Assembly (NCBI RefSeq): GCF_044810985.1 | Contig: NZ_CP085242.1 | Location: 1,302,001 to 1,366,000, forward strand | Source: Marinospirillum sp031581385 | Lineage (GTDB): Bacteria; Pseudomonadota; Gammaproteobacteria; Pseudomonadales; Halomonadaceae | Reading direction: 5' to 3' | Length of the DNA stretch: 64,000 nucleotides | Shown here: positions 35,794 through 44,569 of the stretch, piece after piece | Numbering within the stretch: the stretch's first letter is position 1 | Layout of the letters: each line of letters starts with the position of its first letter | Made by a program: the position numbers and the translations under genes | Notes under the pieces: model-generated | Database searches by the model: none | Seen by the model: the letters and a program-made list of their open reading frames with translations, nothing else | Told to the model about the DNA's origin: nothing

Positions 35794-37075
35794 CCTTCTC
35801 CTTCTTTGAGGCGGCTAGCGGTAGCCAGATACAAAAACAACTGCCTTCACCCAGACGGCTTTGAATCTCCAGGCGTCCCTGGTGAAGGTCAACAAAACGC
35901 CGCACAATTGAAAGTCCCAGGCCGGTACCCTGAACATTATCGACATTACTGGCCCGAAAAAAGGGAGCACCCAGGTGGGAAACCTCTTCTGCGGGAATAC
36001 CTCGTCCCTGGTCAACCACCTGAAGGCAAAGTCCCTGATCTTTATAAAAAAACTCCACGGCCACTGGCTGGCCTGGAGAGCTGAAGCGGAGCGCATTGGA
36101 TATCAGGTTGGTGAGTATATGCTGAACCAATTGCGCATCCAGAGGATAGCTGGCCTGGGGATCTTGCAGGCCATTGCTGACAGCCAGGGGGATGTCCAGC
36201 TGTTCAGCTAACGAGCTGAGATTGTCCACAACCTCACTCACCAGTTGATCCACCCGAACCGGATGAGGTGTAAAGTAGGTGCGACCTGCACGGGTTTTCT
36301 CCAACGTCAGCATTTCCTGAACCAGACCGTCCAGGTGGGTGATGGCTTCTTCCGAACGCTTGACGTGTTTTTGCAGTTTATCCAGCCAGCGGCTATCGGT
36401 TTCCTGGGCCAGTTTTTGGCAATACTGATCCATAAGCTGCAAGCTGGAAAACATACTCGCCAGAGGGGTGCGAAATTCATGGGTCGCCATGGACATGAAT
36501 TCAGACTTCATACGGTTGAGGTTTTCCAGGCTGCTGACGGCTTCTTCCAGTTTCTGACGAGCCTGGGCTTCCATGCTCACATCATGAAAAAGCAACAACC
36601 GGGCCGGGGTTTCCTGCCACTGAATGGGGGTTTCCCTGACCAGAAAAACAACCTCTTCCGCCTCTGCATAATCACTGGACACCTGAAGTTGCATTTCCCG
36701 ATCGGACTCCAGCTCCGGGAAAGCTTCCTGCAAGGAGGGGTAAACCGGTTTCACCGGGTCAAAAACATAACCTAAGGCAGCCAATAGTTGTTTGGCCGCC
36801 AGATTGGTCAGTAAGAGCTGACCTTTCTGATCCGTCACCAGCAGGGGTGCCGGGTGGCTGAGCAGCAGTTGTCGCATGCGGATTTCCGCAGCAATAAATT
36901 GCTTGAGCAGATCATGGGGGCCAGCGGTTTTTTGAGAATCAGCGGTGCCGATTTCCAGACGCACCGCCAGCTCCTGACCACGCTGGTAAGCCCTTTCCAC
37001 CCGGGCGTTAAGCTGATGACGTTCCGTCTTCAGCCAGGTTTTCAAGGGCAGGGGCTGGCGAAGCAAAGGTGGCAT
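35759..37075 (-). CDS. Soluble sensor histidine kinase with PAS domain
   Basis: A 438-residue cytoplasmic kinase without membrane segments. It has an N-terminal helical region, a PAS domain (about 85-185, PLLVTDQKGQLLLTNLAAKQLL), HisKA with H199 in ATHEFRTPLASMFS, and HATPase with N- and G-boxes (HILTNLISNALRFS, GTGLGLSIVRRFVDLH). The start is one base after the stop of the upstream receptor gene. The 3' end overlaps the REC-ankyrin gene, making the two a likely kinase-regulator pair. An intracellular signal is implied. Confidence 0.9.
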   Translation of the reverse strand: MPPLLRQPLPLKTWLKTERHQLNARVERAYQRGQELAVRLEIGTADSQKTAGPHDLLKQFIAAEIRMRQLLLSHPAPLLVTDQKGQLLLTNLAAKQLLAALGYVFDPVKPVYPSLQEAFPELESDREMQLQVSSDYAEAEEVVFLVRETPIQWQETPARLLLFHDVSMEAQARQKLEEAVSSLENLNRMKSEFMSMATHEFRTPLASMFSSLQLMDQYCQKLAQETDSRWLDKLQKHVKRSEEAITHLDGLVQEMLTLEKTRAGRTYFTPHPVRVDQLVSEVVDNLSSLAEQLDIPLAVSNGLQDPQASYPLDAQLVQHILTNLISNALRFSSPGQPVAVEFFYKDQGLCLQVVDQGRGIPAEEVSHLGAPFFRASNVDNVQGTGLGLSIVRRFVDLHQGRLEIQSRLGEGSCFCIWLPLAASKKEKDDDQDRDVGGR

Positions 37076-37076
37076 A

Positions 37077-38390
37077 TCAGAACAACTCTATATCCGGTAA
37101 ATCCGCTTCCTGAGATCCACCCCCTTGCTGAGGCTGAGAGGTGGCTTTTTTATCCTGCAAGACAGTTTTGTGGGTCTGGCGCTGATCCTGCATCACATAA
37201 CCTTCTTCGTATTTCTGTAGGTCGATGTGCAGGGTTTCCTTGGGCTTCTCGCCGGGATTTTCCAGCAGGTCCAGCAATGCCAGATCACTCTGGGATAATT
37301 GCTCCAGACCATGAATAACCTGTTCGATTTGTTGGCGAGACACATCCTGAAACTGGATAGATGACAAGGCCTTGATGACCAGATCCTTGAAACGTTCACT
37401 GACATTGAACATTTCTCCCACTAACTCACCATGTTGGGTAATCAGCTGTAGATAACCACTGCCCAGGTGTTCCAACTGGCCAGCAATTTTATCCAGCATC
37501 TGTTGTTCCTGATCCTTCATGCCTTCATCCAGCTCATCCCGGAACTGTTCCTGAATGGTTTCCACCATCTGCAGGATTTCGCCACTGATTTTCTCAGCGG
37601 CCTTTTCGGATTGCAGGGACAGATCCCTGACTTCATCGGCCACGACAGCAAAACCCCGGCCATGTTCACCGGCACGGGCAGCTTCAATACTGGCATTCAA
37701 AGCCAGCAAATTGGTTTGCGAGGAAACCTGCTTGATCAGCTCAATGCTGTCTTCCAGGGTTTTGGATTTTTCCAGTACCGCCAGGACTCTTTCCCGGTTG
37801 CTTTCCATTTGGTGGTTTTGCTTGCGAATCAGGGCACTGACATCTTCCAGAGCCTTCTGGTTGTCGGTTGCCTTGCGCTTGGAGTCTTCTGCCAGACTTT
37901 CGGTTTCCTCGCTGCGCTGACCAACCAGGCCAACAAAGGTTTCCACCTCCTGATCCATGGCATCCAGATGCTGCATCAGCTCCGTCACCGCACCTTCTGT
38001 ATGGCCGTTCACTCTTTGCAGGTGCCCGGATAAAACACCATAGAGAGGCTGGCGTTCATCAAAAGCCTCTTCCGCCTGGCTGACCGCCTGCAGGTATTCC
38101 TTGAGCTGGTCGCTGAAATAGTGCACCAGATTGCTGGCTCCGGCGGTCAGATCCCCTTCCCGGTAAAAAGACCAGGCCGCCTGGGCCATCAGCACAACCA
38201 GTACCAGAAGCGTATTGAGGCTGGCCTGAACAACAGAAGCGGACAGTGCAAAATGTTCGGTCAACGCCTCCACATAGCCCTGGGTAAAAAACACCAGCAG
38301 CCAGGTCGCCACCAAAAAAAAGCTCAGCCGCCTGAGAAGTCGGCTTTCCAACAGCCTGGCTTTTTTGGGTACCGCTTTTTCACTTGCCAT
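37077..38390 (-). CDS. Membrane-anchored receptor-like protein with atypical MCP domain
   Basis: A 437-residue protein. Two close membrane helices (about 24-41 and 55-72, with only a short loop outside) are followed by coiled coil and an MCP tip QTNLLALNASIEAARAGEHGRGFAVVADEVR at about residues 225-255. It has no HAMP and no periplasmic sensor. The C-terminal half carries IQFQDVSRQQIEQVIHGL, a FQD-type motif also seen in some Che-associated proteins. The C-terminal 50 residues are polar and likely disordered. It probably relays a membrane or cytoplasmic cue to the CheA of this island. Confidence 0.85.
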   Translation of the reverse strand: MASEKAVPKKARLLESRLLRRLSFFLVATWLLVFFTQGYVEALTEHFALSASVVQASLNTLLVLVVLMAQAAWSFYREGDLTAGASNLVHYFSDQLKEYLQAVSQAEEAFDERQPLYGVLSGHLQRVNGHTEGAVTELMQHLDAMDQEVETFVGLVGQRSEETESLAEDSKRKATDNQKALEDVSALIRKQNHQMESNRERVLAVLEKSKTLEDSIELIKQVSSQTNLLALNASIEAARAGEHGRGFAVVADEVRDLSLQSEKAAEKISGEILQMVETIQEQFRDELDEGMKDQEQQMLDKIAGQLEHLGSGYLQLITQHGELVGEMFNVSERFKDLVIKALSSIQFQDVSRQQIEQVIHGLEQLSQSDLALLDLLENPGEKPKETLHIDLQKYEEGYVMQDQRQTHKTVLQDKKATSQPQQGGGSQEADLPDIELF

Positions 38391-38441
38391 ATTTCTGCCT
38401 ACTTGCCTTTCAAGGTAAAACGGCCTGTCCTTGCCCCTGGA

Positions 38442-38810
38442 TCAGGCACCCGGTAACACTTTTTTGATGATTTGCATGAGCTGATCGCCCTGAACGGGTT
38501 TGACCAGCCAGCCGGTGGCTCCTGCAGCCCGGGCTTCCTTACGTTTGGATTCCTGGGATTCGGTGGTCAGAACCAGCATGGGGGTGAACTTGAGTCCACT
38601 TTGGCGGGCCTGCTTGATGAGTTCAATGCCATTGATACCGGGCATGTTCAGATCGGTAATCATCAAATCCGGCTTTACACCCCCTTTAATCTTCTGCAGG
38701 GCTTCTTCACCACTTTTGGCCGTTTCCACCTGCAGATTATTTCTCTGCAAAACACCTTTCACACTCATCAGGATAGTCGGTGAATCATCTACGAGCAGCA
38801 CTGTTTTCAT
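38442..38810 (-). CDS. CheY-like single-domain response regulator
   Basis: A 122-residue receiver domain: VLLVDDSPTI (acidic pair), MITDLNMPGING (phosphoacceptor), LVLTTES (Thr), GWLVKPVQ (Lys). It has no output domain. This is the second free CheY in the island; the other lies at 42626-43015. Having two lets one act as output and one as phosphate sink, as in other chemosensory systems without CheZ. That division is inference. Confidence 0.92.
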   Translation of the reverse strand: MKTVLLVDDSPTILMSVKGVLQRNNLQVETAKSGEEALQKIKGGVKPDLMITDLNMPGINGIELIKQARQSGLKFTPMLVLTTESQESKRKEARAAGATGWLVKPVQGDQLMQIIKKVLPGA

Positions 38811-38840
38811 CTCGGTTTCCTTTGCTTAATCAGTTAAAAG

Positions 38841-39599
38841 TCAAATCTTCAATAGCTGTTCAGTCATCATAAAATAATCCATGGCGCCCCTGGAGCGACC
38901 GGCATACTGACGAATCGGCTGTCCGGCAGCAAATGCTTCTGCCAGGCGCTGGTCACGGCGTACCCCCCGCAGCATGCGCCCGGGGCCAAAGGCTTTTTTC
39001 AACTCCTCCACCACCTCACGATGGCCGGGAACCTGGGGGTCAGCCATCACCGGCACGATGCCCAGCAGTTTAAGGCCGGGATTATCCCGACTCGCTACCC
39101 GGTAAAACAACTGGGTCAATTGGCGGACACCTTCAGCACCCAAATGATGGGGAACGGCCGGAATCAGGACACCACTGGCTGCCGTCAGGGCATTAATCAA
39201 AACCAGATCCACCGAAGGAGGTGTGTCCAGGAGGATAAAATCATAATCCTGCGCCTCTTCCAGTGCGCGCTTGAGTATGCCGGTATCCTCGGTTCCCCAG
39301 AGCCCTTCAAAGCGGGTATTGGCCGCCACCAGATCCAGACCCGGCGTTGCGGTCTTTAGAATCACCTCTTGCAGAGAAGGAGGCCGGTCGCTGAACAAGT
39401 CATGCAGGTTGGGCTGACCCGGTCGCCAGCGGATACCCAGGCCCAGAGCACAATGACCCTGGGAGTCCGTATCCACCAGCAACACCCGATACTGGCGTGC
39501 GGCCAGCTCTGCGGCCAGGTTAACCGCGGTGGTGGTTTTGCCCGTGCCCCCTTTGCGGTTACTGATGGCAAGTATCGGTCGGGTCAACTGCTCCAGCAT
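38841..39599 (-). CDS. ParA-family ATPase linked to chemosensory cluster
   Basis: A 252-residue MinD/ParA ATPase: deviant Walker A KGGTGKTTTAVNLA (about 16-29), VDTDSQG, and Walker B DFILLDTPPS. No ParB gene or parS-like site is near, so it is unlikely to be a plasmid or chromosome partition gene. ParA proteins encoded in chemotaxis operons (ParC, PpfA) position polar or cytoplasmic signalling arrays, and that is the likely role. It lies three bases after the STAS-like gene and between CheA and CheY2. Confidence 0.9.
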   Translation of the reverse strand: MLEQLTRPILAISNRKGGTGKTTTAVNLAAELAARQYRVLLVDTDSQGHCALGLGIRWRPGQPNLHDLFSDRPPSLQEVILKTATPGLDLVAANTRFEGLWGTEDTGILKRALEEAQDYDFILLDTPPSVDLVLINALTAASGVLIPAVPHHLGAEGVRQLTQLFYRVASRDNPGLKLLGIVPVMADPQVPGHREVVEELKKAFGPGRMLRGVRRDQRLAEAFAAGQPIRQYAGRSRGAMDYFMMTEQLLKI

Positions 39600-39602
39600 G
39601 GT

Positions 39603-39860
39603 TTAAACCTTTTTTGGTCCGGCAGCCTCTTCCAGAAGAGGCTGTAACCAGCGTTTGATGAAGGCATCCCTAGCTCCCCGTTTGATCGGCCGGGGCTGCG
39701 CCAGAAGTGTCTGAAAACTGGCAGCGTGCAGGTGTTCACAATCGCTCAAGTCCAGTTGCAACTCCGGGTCTTCCAGGAGTTTTTCATGAATTTCTTCAGC
39801 TTCTTCCACACCACAGACCCCTTCCAGCTTGAGGGTGTCCTTTGCAATTGTATGGCTCAT
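39603..39860 (-). CDS. Small STAS-domain-like protein
   Basis: An 85-residue protein starting MSHTIAKDTLKLEGVCGVEEA. Its core LQLDLSDCEHLHAASFQTLLA resembles the phospho-site region of STAS/anti-anti-sigma proteins. ATG 39860 follows GAGAGGAC; a longer in-frame start would run into cheA. In similar chemosensory clusters a STAS protein sits next to CheA and ParA. The usual Ser/Thr position is present (AAS), but phosphorylation is speculative. Confidence 0.65.
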   Translation of the reverse strand: MSHTIAKDTLKLEGVCGVEEAEEIHEKLLEDPELQLDLSDCEHLHAASFQTLLAQPRPIKRGARDAFIKRWLQPLLEEAAGPKKV

Positions 39861-39873
39861 TTCATTTGTCCTC

Positions 39874-42633
39874 TCACAGCAGATTGGGAAGATCCAGCAC
39901 CAGCAATACACTGCCATCACCCAGCAGGGCTGTTCCCTGGTAAACCCCCAGGCTTTCCAGAGCGCCTTCCATGGGTTTGAGAATCACTTCCACACCTTCA
40001 CTGAAGTCATCCACCATCAGGGCCACGGGCTCGCCGCGCAGGCGAACGATCAGCAGGGCTACCTGGTCACTGTCTTGCGGCTCTTCCAGCCCCAGCAACT
40101 GACGGGAACGACAAACCGGCAGCACCTGTTCGCGCAGCATCACGGTTTCCTTGTCTTTAAACTGGTGCAGACGATCCCTGGGCAGGCGTACTGTTTCTGC
40201 AACCTGATCCATGGGCACACCGTAGCGTTGACCTTCAATCCAGATTTGCATCACCTGGCTGATGGACATGGACAGAGGCAGTTTCAAACGGGTTCGGGTG
40301 CCTTCACCCAGAGTACTTCGCAGCTCCAGGCGCCCACCGGCTTTTTCGATGGTTGTACGCACCACATCCATGCCGATTCCGCGGCCGGAGAGGTCCGTTG
40401 CGGCATCCTTGGTGGAAAAACCCGCAGCAAAAATCAGTTCCTGAGCTTCCTGGTCGCTCATTTCCTTGATGCGTCTTTCATCCACCAGGCCTTTTTCATA
40501 GGCTTTCATGCGCATGGCTTCCGGGTCGATACCCTTGCCGTCATCGGCGACTTCGATCACCACCCATTCATTTTCCTGCCAGGCCGCCAGGCGTATATGA
40601 CCGGTTTCCGATTTTCCTGCTGCCTGACGTTCTTCAGGCATTTCAATGCCATGATCAATGGAGTTGCGCATTAGGTGAATCAGGGGGTCGGAGAGATTTT
40701 CAATCACATGCTTTTCGGCTTCGGTGTCCTCGCCGATCACGTCCAGTTCAATGGGCTTGTTCAGCTTGCGTGACAAATCCCGCACCAGTCGAGGGAAACG
40801 CTGGAAAACATGCGAAACCGGCAGCATCTGAACCTGCATCATGGCATCCTGAAGTGCCCGGGTGATACGGTTGATGACATTGAATTGTTCCCTGATCTCG
40901 CGGGCAATGCGCCTTTCACCGTAAACCTGTTCAGCTCTCTGGGCCAGAAACGGCAGAGTATTCTTGGCAACCACCAGTTCCCCGACCAGGTCACCCAGTT
41001 GTTCCACCTGTTCATGATCCACCTTGTAGGAACGAATCATGGGGGCGGCGGCCTTGCTTTCTGTCCCCGCAGTGGCCACGGCTTTTTTGGATTCAGGCTG
41101 CTGTTCCCTGGGAGCAGGCTGCTCCGAAGTTTGGGTTTTTACAGGAGCCGCTGCTTCGCCTTCCAGCCAGTTCTTTAAAGCCTGGTGCAGACTTTTGGCC
41201 GAGGTGGCTTGGGTCACGGTTTCGGGCAGCCGGGTCTGGGTGGCCGTTGCCAGATTGGCCAGGATTCTCTGGGCCGAGCCCAGCGCCCCCTCTTGAAGTT
41301 GGGGGTCGGTGCAACGAGCCAGAAGGCGCATTTGGTCCTCCAGCAGTTGCATCACCTCACTGCCCTCTTCCACGACCAGCAGGGGCTGCGAAGTGGCAGG
41401 CGAAGTCTGGACGTTTTCATCAGGTTTTGTCACCGGCTCAGGGGCCGGGGTTTGCTGACTGGGCTCCCAGGCCGCCAGGCGTTCGGCCCAGTCCAGTTGC
41501 TGGTGTTCATCCAACTGGCTGTCCGGTTCTTCCAGCGTGACCAGGAGGGTTTCAAAAACCAGGGCATCATCCGGGGTCAACTGGGTCACTTCCTTCAGCC
41601 ACCGCAACAGACTGGCTTCGCGGCTGGCTGGATTCAACAACTCCAGCTGGATGTTCAGGCGTTCCAGCAATTCCTCTTGTTGACGGTTTTCCCAGAAGCC
41701 ACGCAGATCCTCCAGCAAGGCAGGGTCGACCTCCATACCCAGAGGCTCCCCGGTGGGTTGAATCAGGTTCTCACGGGTCAGCGGCTGATAGTCCAGCTGT
41801 TCGGGGATGTATTGAAAATGCTCGGCCAGTTCCGCTTCACTGGTTTGCAAGAGAGCACCCAGGTGCAACTGACACCGATAAACATCGGCTTCTTCCGGGG
41901 CTTCCCGGCTGACGGGTTCAATGAGCGTCAAACCCAGCAGACCTGGAGCCTGGCGCAGGTTGAGCAAAGGGTCATCGCCTTGATAAAAGCAGCCTTCATC
42001 CGGGGTATAGTCCACCACCCAAAGGCTTTCACCTTCCAGTGCCAGACGGAAAGCCTGCATGCGGGCCGCTTCATCCAGCTGACCCAACCAGGTGGGTGAA
42101 GGTAGATCATCCACAGGGTCATCAAACACTCCCCAGTTAACTCCCTCGCTCCAGGCTTCAGAGCTATTCGGGTCTTCTTCCACAGCCAGAGGCTCATCAG
42201 CATCCGCTAGCGAAACGGGTGGGTTGGCTGCTTCCTGGCTGCCCTGGTGCGCTTCCAAGAGAGCGGCCAGCTCACCGGCCAAGTCTTCGGCCACCCGGTC
42301 GGCATCCTCGGGCAAAGTGCCCTGGGTATCCAGAGCATCCACCCAGGCACTCACCTGGTCCATGGCCTCCAGCAAGGCATCAATGCAACTGGCATCCAGA
42401 CGGGTTTCCCCCTCCTTGGCCAACTCCAGCAGATTTTCGGCAACATGCACCACCTTGACCAGGGCATGGAGTTCCAGAACTCCACCCGAGCCCTTGAGGG
42501 TATGCACCTGACGAAACACCTCGGTCAGAGCTTCCGGGTCTTCAGGATTTTTTTCCAGAACCAGCAGGCTTTGGCCGGCTTTTTGAACCAGTTCGGTTGC
42601 TTCCTCAACAAAGAATTTCAGCAAATCATCCAT
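39874..42633 (-). CDS. cheA: Chemotaxis histidine kinase CheA
   Basis: A 919-residue CheA. The Hpt domain has H44 in RQVHTLKGSGG. A long acidic, low-complexity linker (about 110-510) holds no clear P2 domain. Then come the dimerisation helices (about 535-600), the HATPase (LMRNSIDHGIE, VADDGKGID, GRGIGMDVVRTTIEKAGG) and a C-terminal CheW-like P5 domain (about 785-919) ending LDLPNLL. There is no receiver domain. The start overlaps the stop of cheY by eight bases. The long linker and single Hpt distinguish it from both E. coli CheA and multi-Hpt ChpA. Confidence 0.95.
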   Translation of the reverse strand: MDDLLKFFVEEATELVQKAGQSLLVLEKNPEDPEALTEVFRQVHTLKGSGGVLELHALVKVVHVAENLLELAKEGETRLDASCIDALLEAMDQVSAWVDALDTQGTLPEDADRVAEDLAGELAALLEAHQGSQEAANPPVSLADADEPLAVEEDPNSSEAWSEGVNWGVFDDPVDDLPSPTWLGQLDEAARMQAFRLALEGESLWVVDYTPDEGCFYQGDDPLLNLRQAPGLLGLTLIEPVSREAPEEADVYRCQLHLGALLQTSEAELAEHFQYIPEQLDYQPLTRENLIQPTGEPLGMEVDPALLEDLRGFWENRQQEELLERLNIQLELLNPASREASLLRWLKEVTQLTPDDALVFETLLVTLEEPDSQLDEHQQLDWAERLAAWEPSQQTPAPEPVTKPDENVQTSPATSQPLLVVEEGSEVMQLLEDQMRLLARCTDPQLQEGALGSAQRILANLATATQTRLPETVTQATSAKSLHQALKNWLEGEAAAPVKTQTSEQPAPREQQPESKKAVATAGTESKAAAPMIRSYKVDHEQVEQLGDLVGELVVAKNTLPFLAQRAEQVYGERRIAREIREQFNVINRITRALQDAMMQVQMLPVSHVFQRFPRLVRDLSRKLNKPIELDVIGEDTEAEKHVIENLSDPLIHLMRNSIDHGIEMPEERQAAGKSETGHIRLAAWQENEWVVIEVADDGKGIDPEAMRMKAYEKGLVDERRIKEMSDQEAQELIFAAGFSTKDAATDLSGRGIGMDVVRTTIEKAGGRLELRSTLGEGTRTRLKLPLSMSISQVMQIWIEGQRYGVPMDQVAETVRLPRDRLHQFKDKETVMLREQVLPVCRSRQLLGLEEPQDSDQVALLIVRLRGEPVALMVDDFSEGVEVILKPMEGALESLGVYQGTALLGDGSVLLVLDLPNLL

Positions 42634-43015
42634 GCCGGGCCTCCTCTACTCTGCCGGTCATCAGAAAAAGCACGCTGGACAGCAACTGAGGTTTGACCGG
42701 TTTGACCAGATAACCATTGGCTCCGGCCTGGTAGGCCAGATCCCGGTCGTGCAGCTCCGCTTCGGTACTGATCATTATGGCTGGCAGATCAGCCACTTCG
42801 GGGTTGCTGCGCACTTCTTTCAACAGGGTGTAACCATCCATTTGCGGCATATTGATATCCACCAGTAAAGCGTCATAGGCCTGCGGGGCCTGAAGAATCT
42901 TTTCCAGGGCTTCCAGACCATTGGCCGCTTCGTCAACACCGAAGTCAGCTTCTTCCAATAGCTGACGGTGATATCCACGTACCGTCTGGGCATCATCGAC
43001 GACCAGGATTCTCAT
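42626..43015 (-). CDS. CheY-like response regulator
   Basis: A 129-residue receiver: ILVVDDAQTV, LLVDINMPQMDG (Asp), IMISTEA (Ser), GYLVKPVK (Lys). ATG 43015 follows AGGAGTTAATT; the upstream frame overlaps cheR. Being coupled directly to cheA makes this the prime phosphorylation target of CheA. There is no DNA-binding or enzymatic output. Confidence 0.92.
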   Translation of the reverse strand: MRILVVDDAQTVRGYHRQLLEEADFGVDEAANGLEALEKILQAPQAYDALLVDINMPQMDGYTLLKEVRSNPEVADLPAIMISTEAELHDRDLAYQAGANGYLVKPVKPQLLSSVLFLMTGRVEEARHG

Positions 43016-43037
43016 AATTAACTCCTCTTGGCTCTGG

Positions 43038-43865
43038 CTACTTCTGATACACCAGGGCATCAGGAAACTTGCGTACCTTGAACAGGGGCGAAATCCGGCT
43101 CATGGATTCGGAATGCCCCAGACAGATAAAGCCCCCGGGGTTCAGGGCATCATAAAGCCGTTCCGCAGCCTGTCTTCTGGATAAATCATCGAAATAAATC
43201 AACAGGTTGCGGCAAAAAATAATGTCCATCTTGCCCAGTGAAGCCACTTCGGAAGCCGAGTAGAGATTAATGCGGGAAAAACCCACACTTTCTCTTACCT
43301 CCTGATTCAATTGATAGCTCCCTCTGGATGAACCGGGCAGAGGTTGGAAATAACGTTGCAGCCAGTCGCTGGGCAAATGTTGCAAAGAGCGCTTTTCATA
43401 AATACCTTCACGCGATTTCTGCAACACCTGGGTATCTATGTCCGAAGCCAGGATCTCCACATCCCAGTCATTCAGGCCCTTCCAGCGCTCCAGCAGGCTC
43501 AGGGCAATGGAAAAAGGCTCTTCACCCGTGGAGCAGGGCAATGACCAGATCCGTATCCGCTGGCCGGGGCGCTTACGCCAGGCCACCTCATTCATCAGGC
43601 TGTTGACCAGACAATCCAACTGATAGGCTTCACGCAGAAAGTAGGTTTCATTCACGGTCATCAGATTGATCACCGCCTGAAGCTCATCATCCCGGTCAAA
43701 CCTCAAGAGGTTAAAGTAGCTGCGAAAGTCTTCGCAGCCGCGTTTTTTGGCTCTTTCCTCCAGGCGCTTGTCCACGAAGTAGCGTTTGCTTTCTTCAAAA
43801 TAAATGCCTGTTTTGCGGTAAAAATAATCGCGAAAACGCAAAAAATCCGCAGCGGTTATGTCCAC
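43038..43865 (-). CDS. cheR: Chemotaxis methyltransferase CheR
   Basis: A 275-residue protein-glutamate methyltransferase. The N-terminal helical domain starts at FLRFRDYFYRKTGIYFEESKR; the SAM-binding domain has IWSLPCSTGEEPFSIAL, ILASDIDTQVL and DIIFCRNLLIYFD. It methylates receptors using SAM. I start it at GTG 43865, directly after the stop of the HEAT-like gene, with AAGGAAG seven bases before; a longer frame would overlap that gene. There is no TPR extension. Confidence 0.93.
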   Translation of the reverse strand: MDITAADFLRFRDYFYRKTGIYFEESKRYFVDKRLEERAKKRGCEDFRSYFNLLRFDRDDELQAVINLMTVNETYFLREAYQLDCLVNSLMNEVAWRKRPGQRIRIWSLPCSTGEEPFSIALSLLERWKGLNDWDVEILASDIDTQVLQKSREGIYEKRSLQHLPSDWLQRYFQPLPGSSRGSYQLNQEVRESVGFSRINLYSASEVASLGKMDIIFCRNLLIYFDDLSRRQAAERLYDALNPGGFICLGHSESMSRISPLFKVRKFPDALVYQK

Positions 43866-43866
43866 A

Positions 43867-44541
43867 CTAGGCTTCCTTGTTCTGGGGGCCACTTGTTGGG
43901 CTGCTGCCCAGTTGCCTGCGAATATTCTGCAAGGCAAAACGGGCATAGGGCTCATCATGAAAACGCTCAGCAACTGCATCCAATACTGCCAGCTCCGGGC
44001 CGGCATCCAGCACCGGCAGGGCTTCCAGGGCAGTCATGCAAACATTGATGTCTTCTTCCTCAGCCAGAAGCGCTTCAACGGCAGGGAGCAATGCCGGATT
44101 TTCCAGCCAGGTAATTAGGTTCAGGGTCAGAATACGGGTATCCCGGCTGCCTTCACTCAGACGTTTTTGCAGTTCAGGCAGCAAAAGGTTTTTCTGTTGT
44201 TCCTCGCTGACCTGACTCAGGCCGTCAATGATCTGGTTGCGCAGACTGGCATCCTCACCAGTAAACTGATCCAGCAACAAACGCAGTTCTTCTTCCTGCA
44301 GGCCCGGTAACAGGTGGTTCATAAATACCTGCTGAACGCGGACATCGGATTCAGTCAACAAACGCTTGAGCATCAAGCGGCGCAATTCCTGGGGTAGCTG
44401 GGGCCAGGTGGATAGCAACTCGATACAGGTATCGGCGGACCCCTCGCGCAACTGGGTTTCCAGCTGTTTAACCAACTCTTCTGTGGACTCGGCTTGTGCC
44501 GGTTGGGTGGAAGCTTCAGCTTGGGGATTACGTATTAGCAT
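43867..44541 (-). CDS. HEAT-like helical repeat protein in chemosensory cluster
   Basis: A 224-residue soluble, all-helical protein with degenerate repeats of 30-40 residues (LLSTWPQLPQELRRLMLKRLL, SLRNQIIDGLSQVSEEQQ, TRILTLNLITWLENPALLPAVEALL, VCMTALEALPVLD), consistent with HEAT/armadillo-type scaffolds. I know no standard chemotaxis role for it. It is embedded between cheB and cheR with spacings of 28 bases and 1 base, so it is surely co-expressed. It may adapt receptors to CheR/CheB or tether the array. Fold assignment is moderately sure, function unknown. Confidence 0.75.
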   Translation of the reverse strand: MLIRNPQAEASTQPAQAESTEELVKQLETQLREGSADTCIELLSTWPQLPQELRRLMLKRLLTESDVRVQQVFMNHLLPGLQEEELRLLLDQFTGEDASLRNQIIDGLSQVSEEQQKNLLLPELQKRLSEGSRDTRILTLNLITWLENPALLPAVEALLAEEEDINVCMTALEALPVLDAGPELAVLDAVAERFHDEPYARFALQNIRRQLGSSPTSGPQNKEA

Positions 44542-44569
44542 CAGGGCCTCGTTAGCAGCGTCTTGTGGT

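Noticed and set aside
38841..39599. Chromosome or plasmid partition locus
   Set aside because: ParA occurs without ParB or parS-like repeats and is embedded in a che operon, so array positioning is the better reading.
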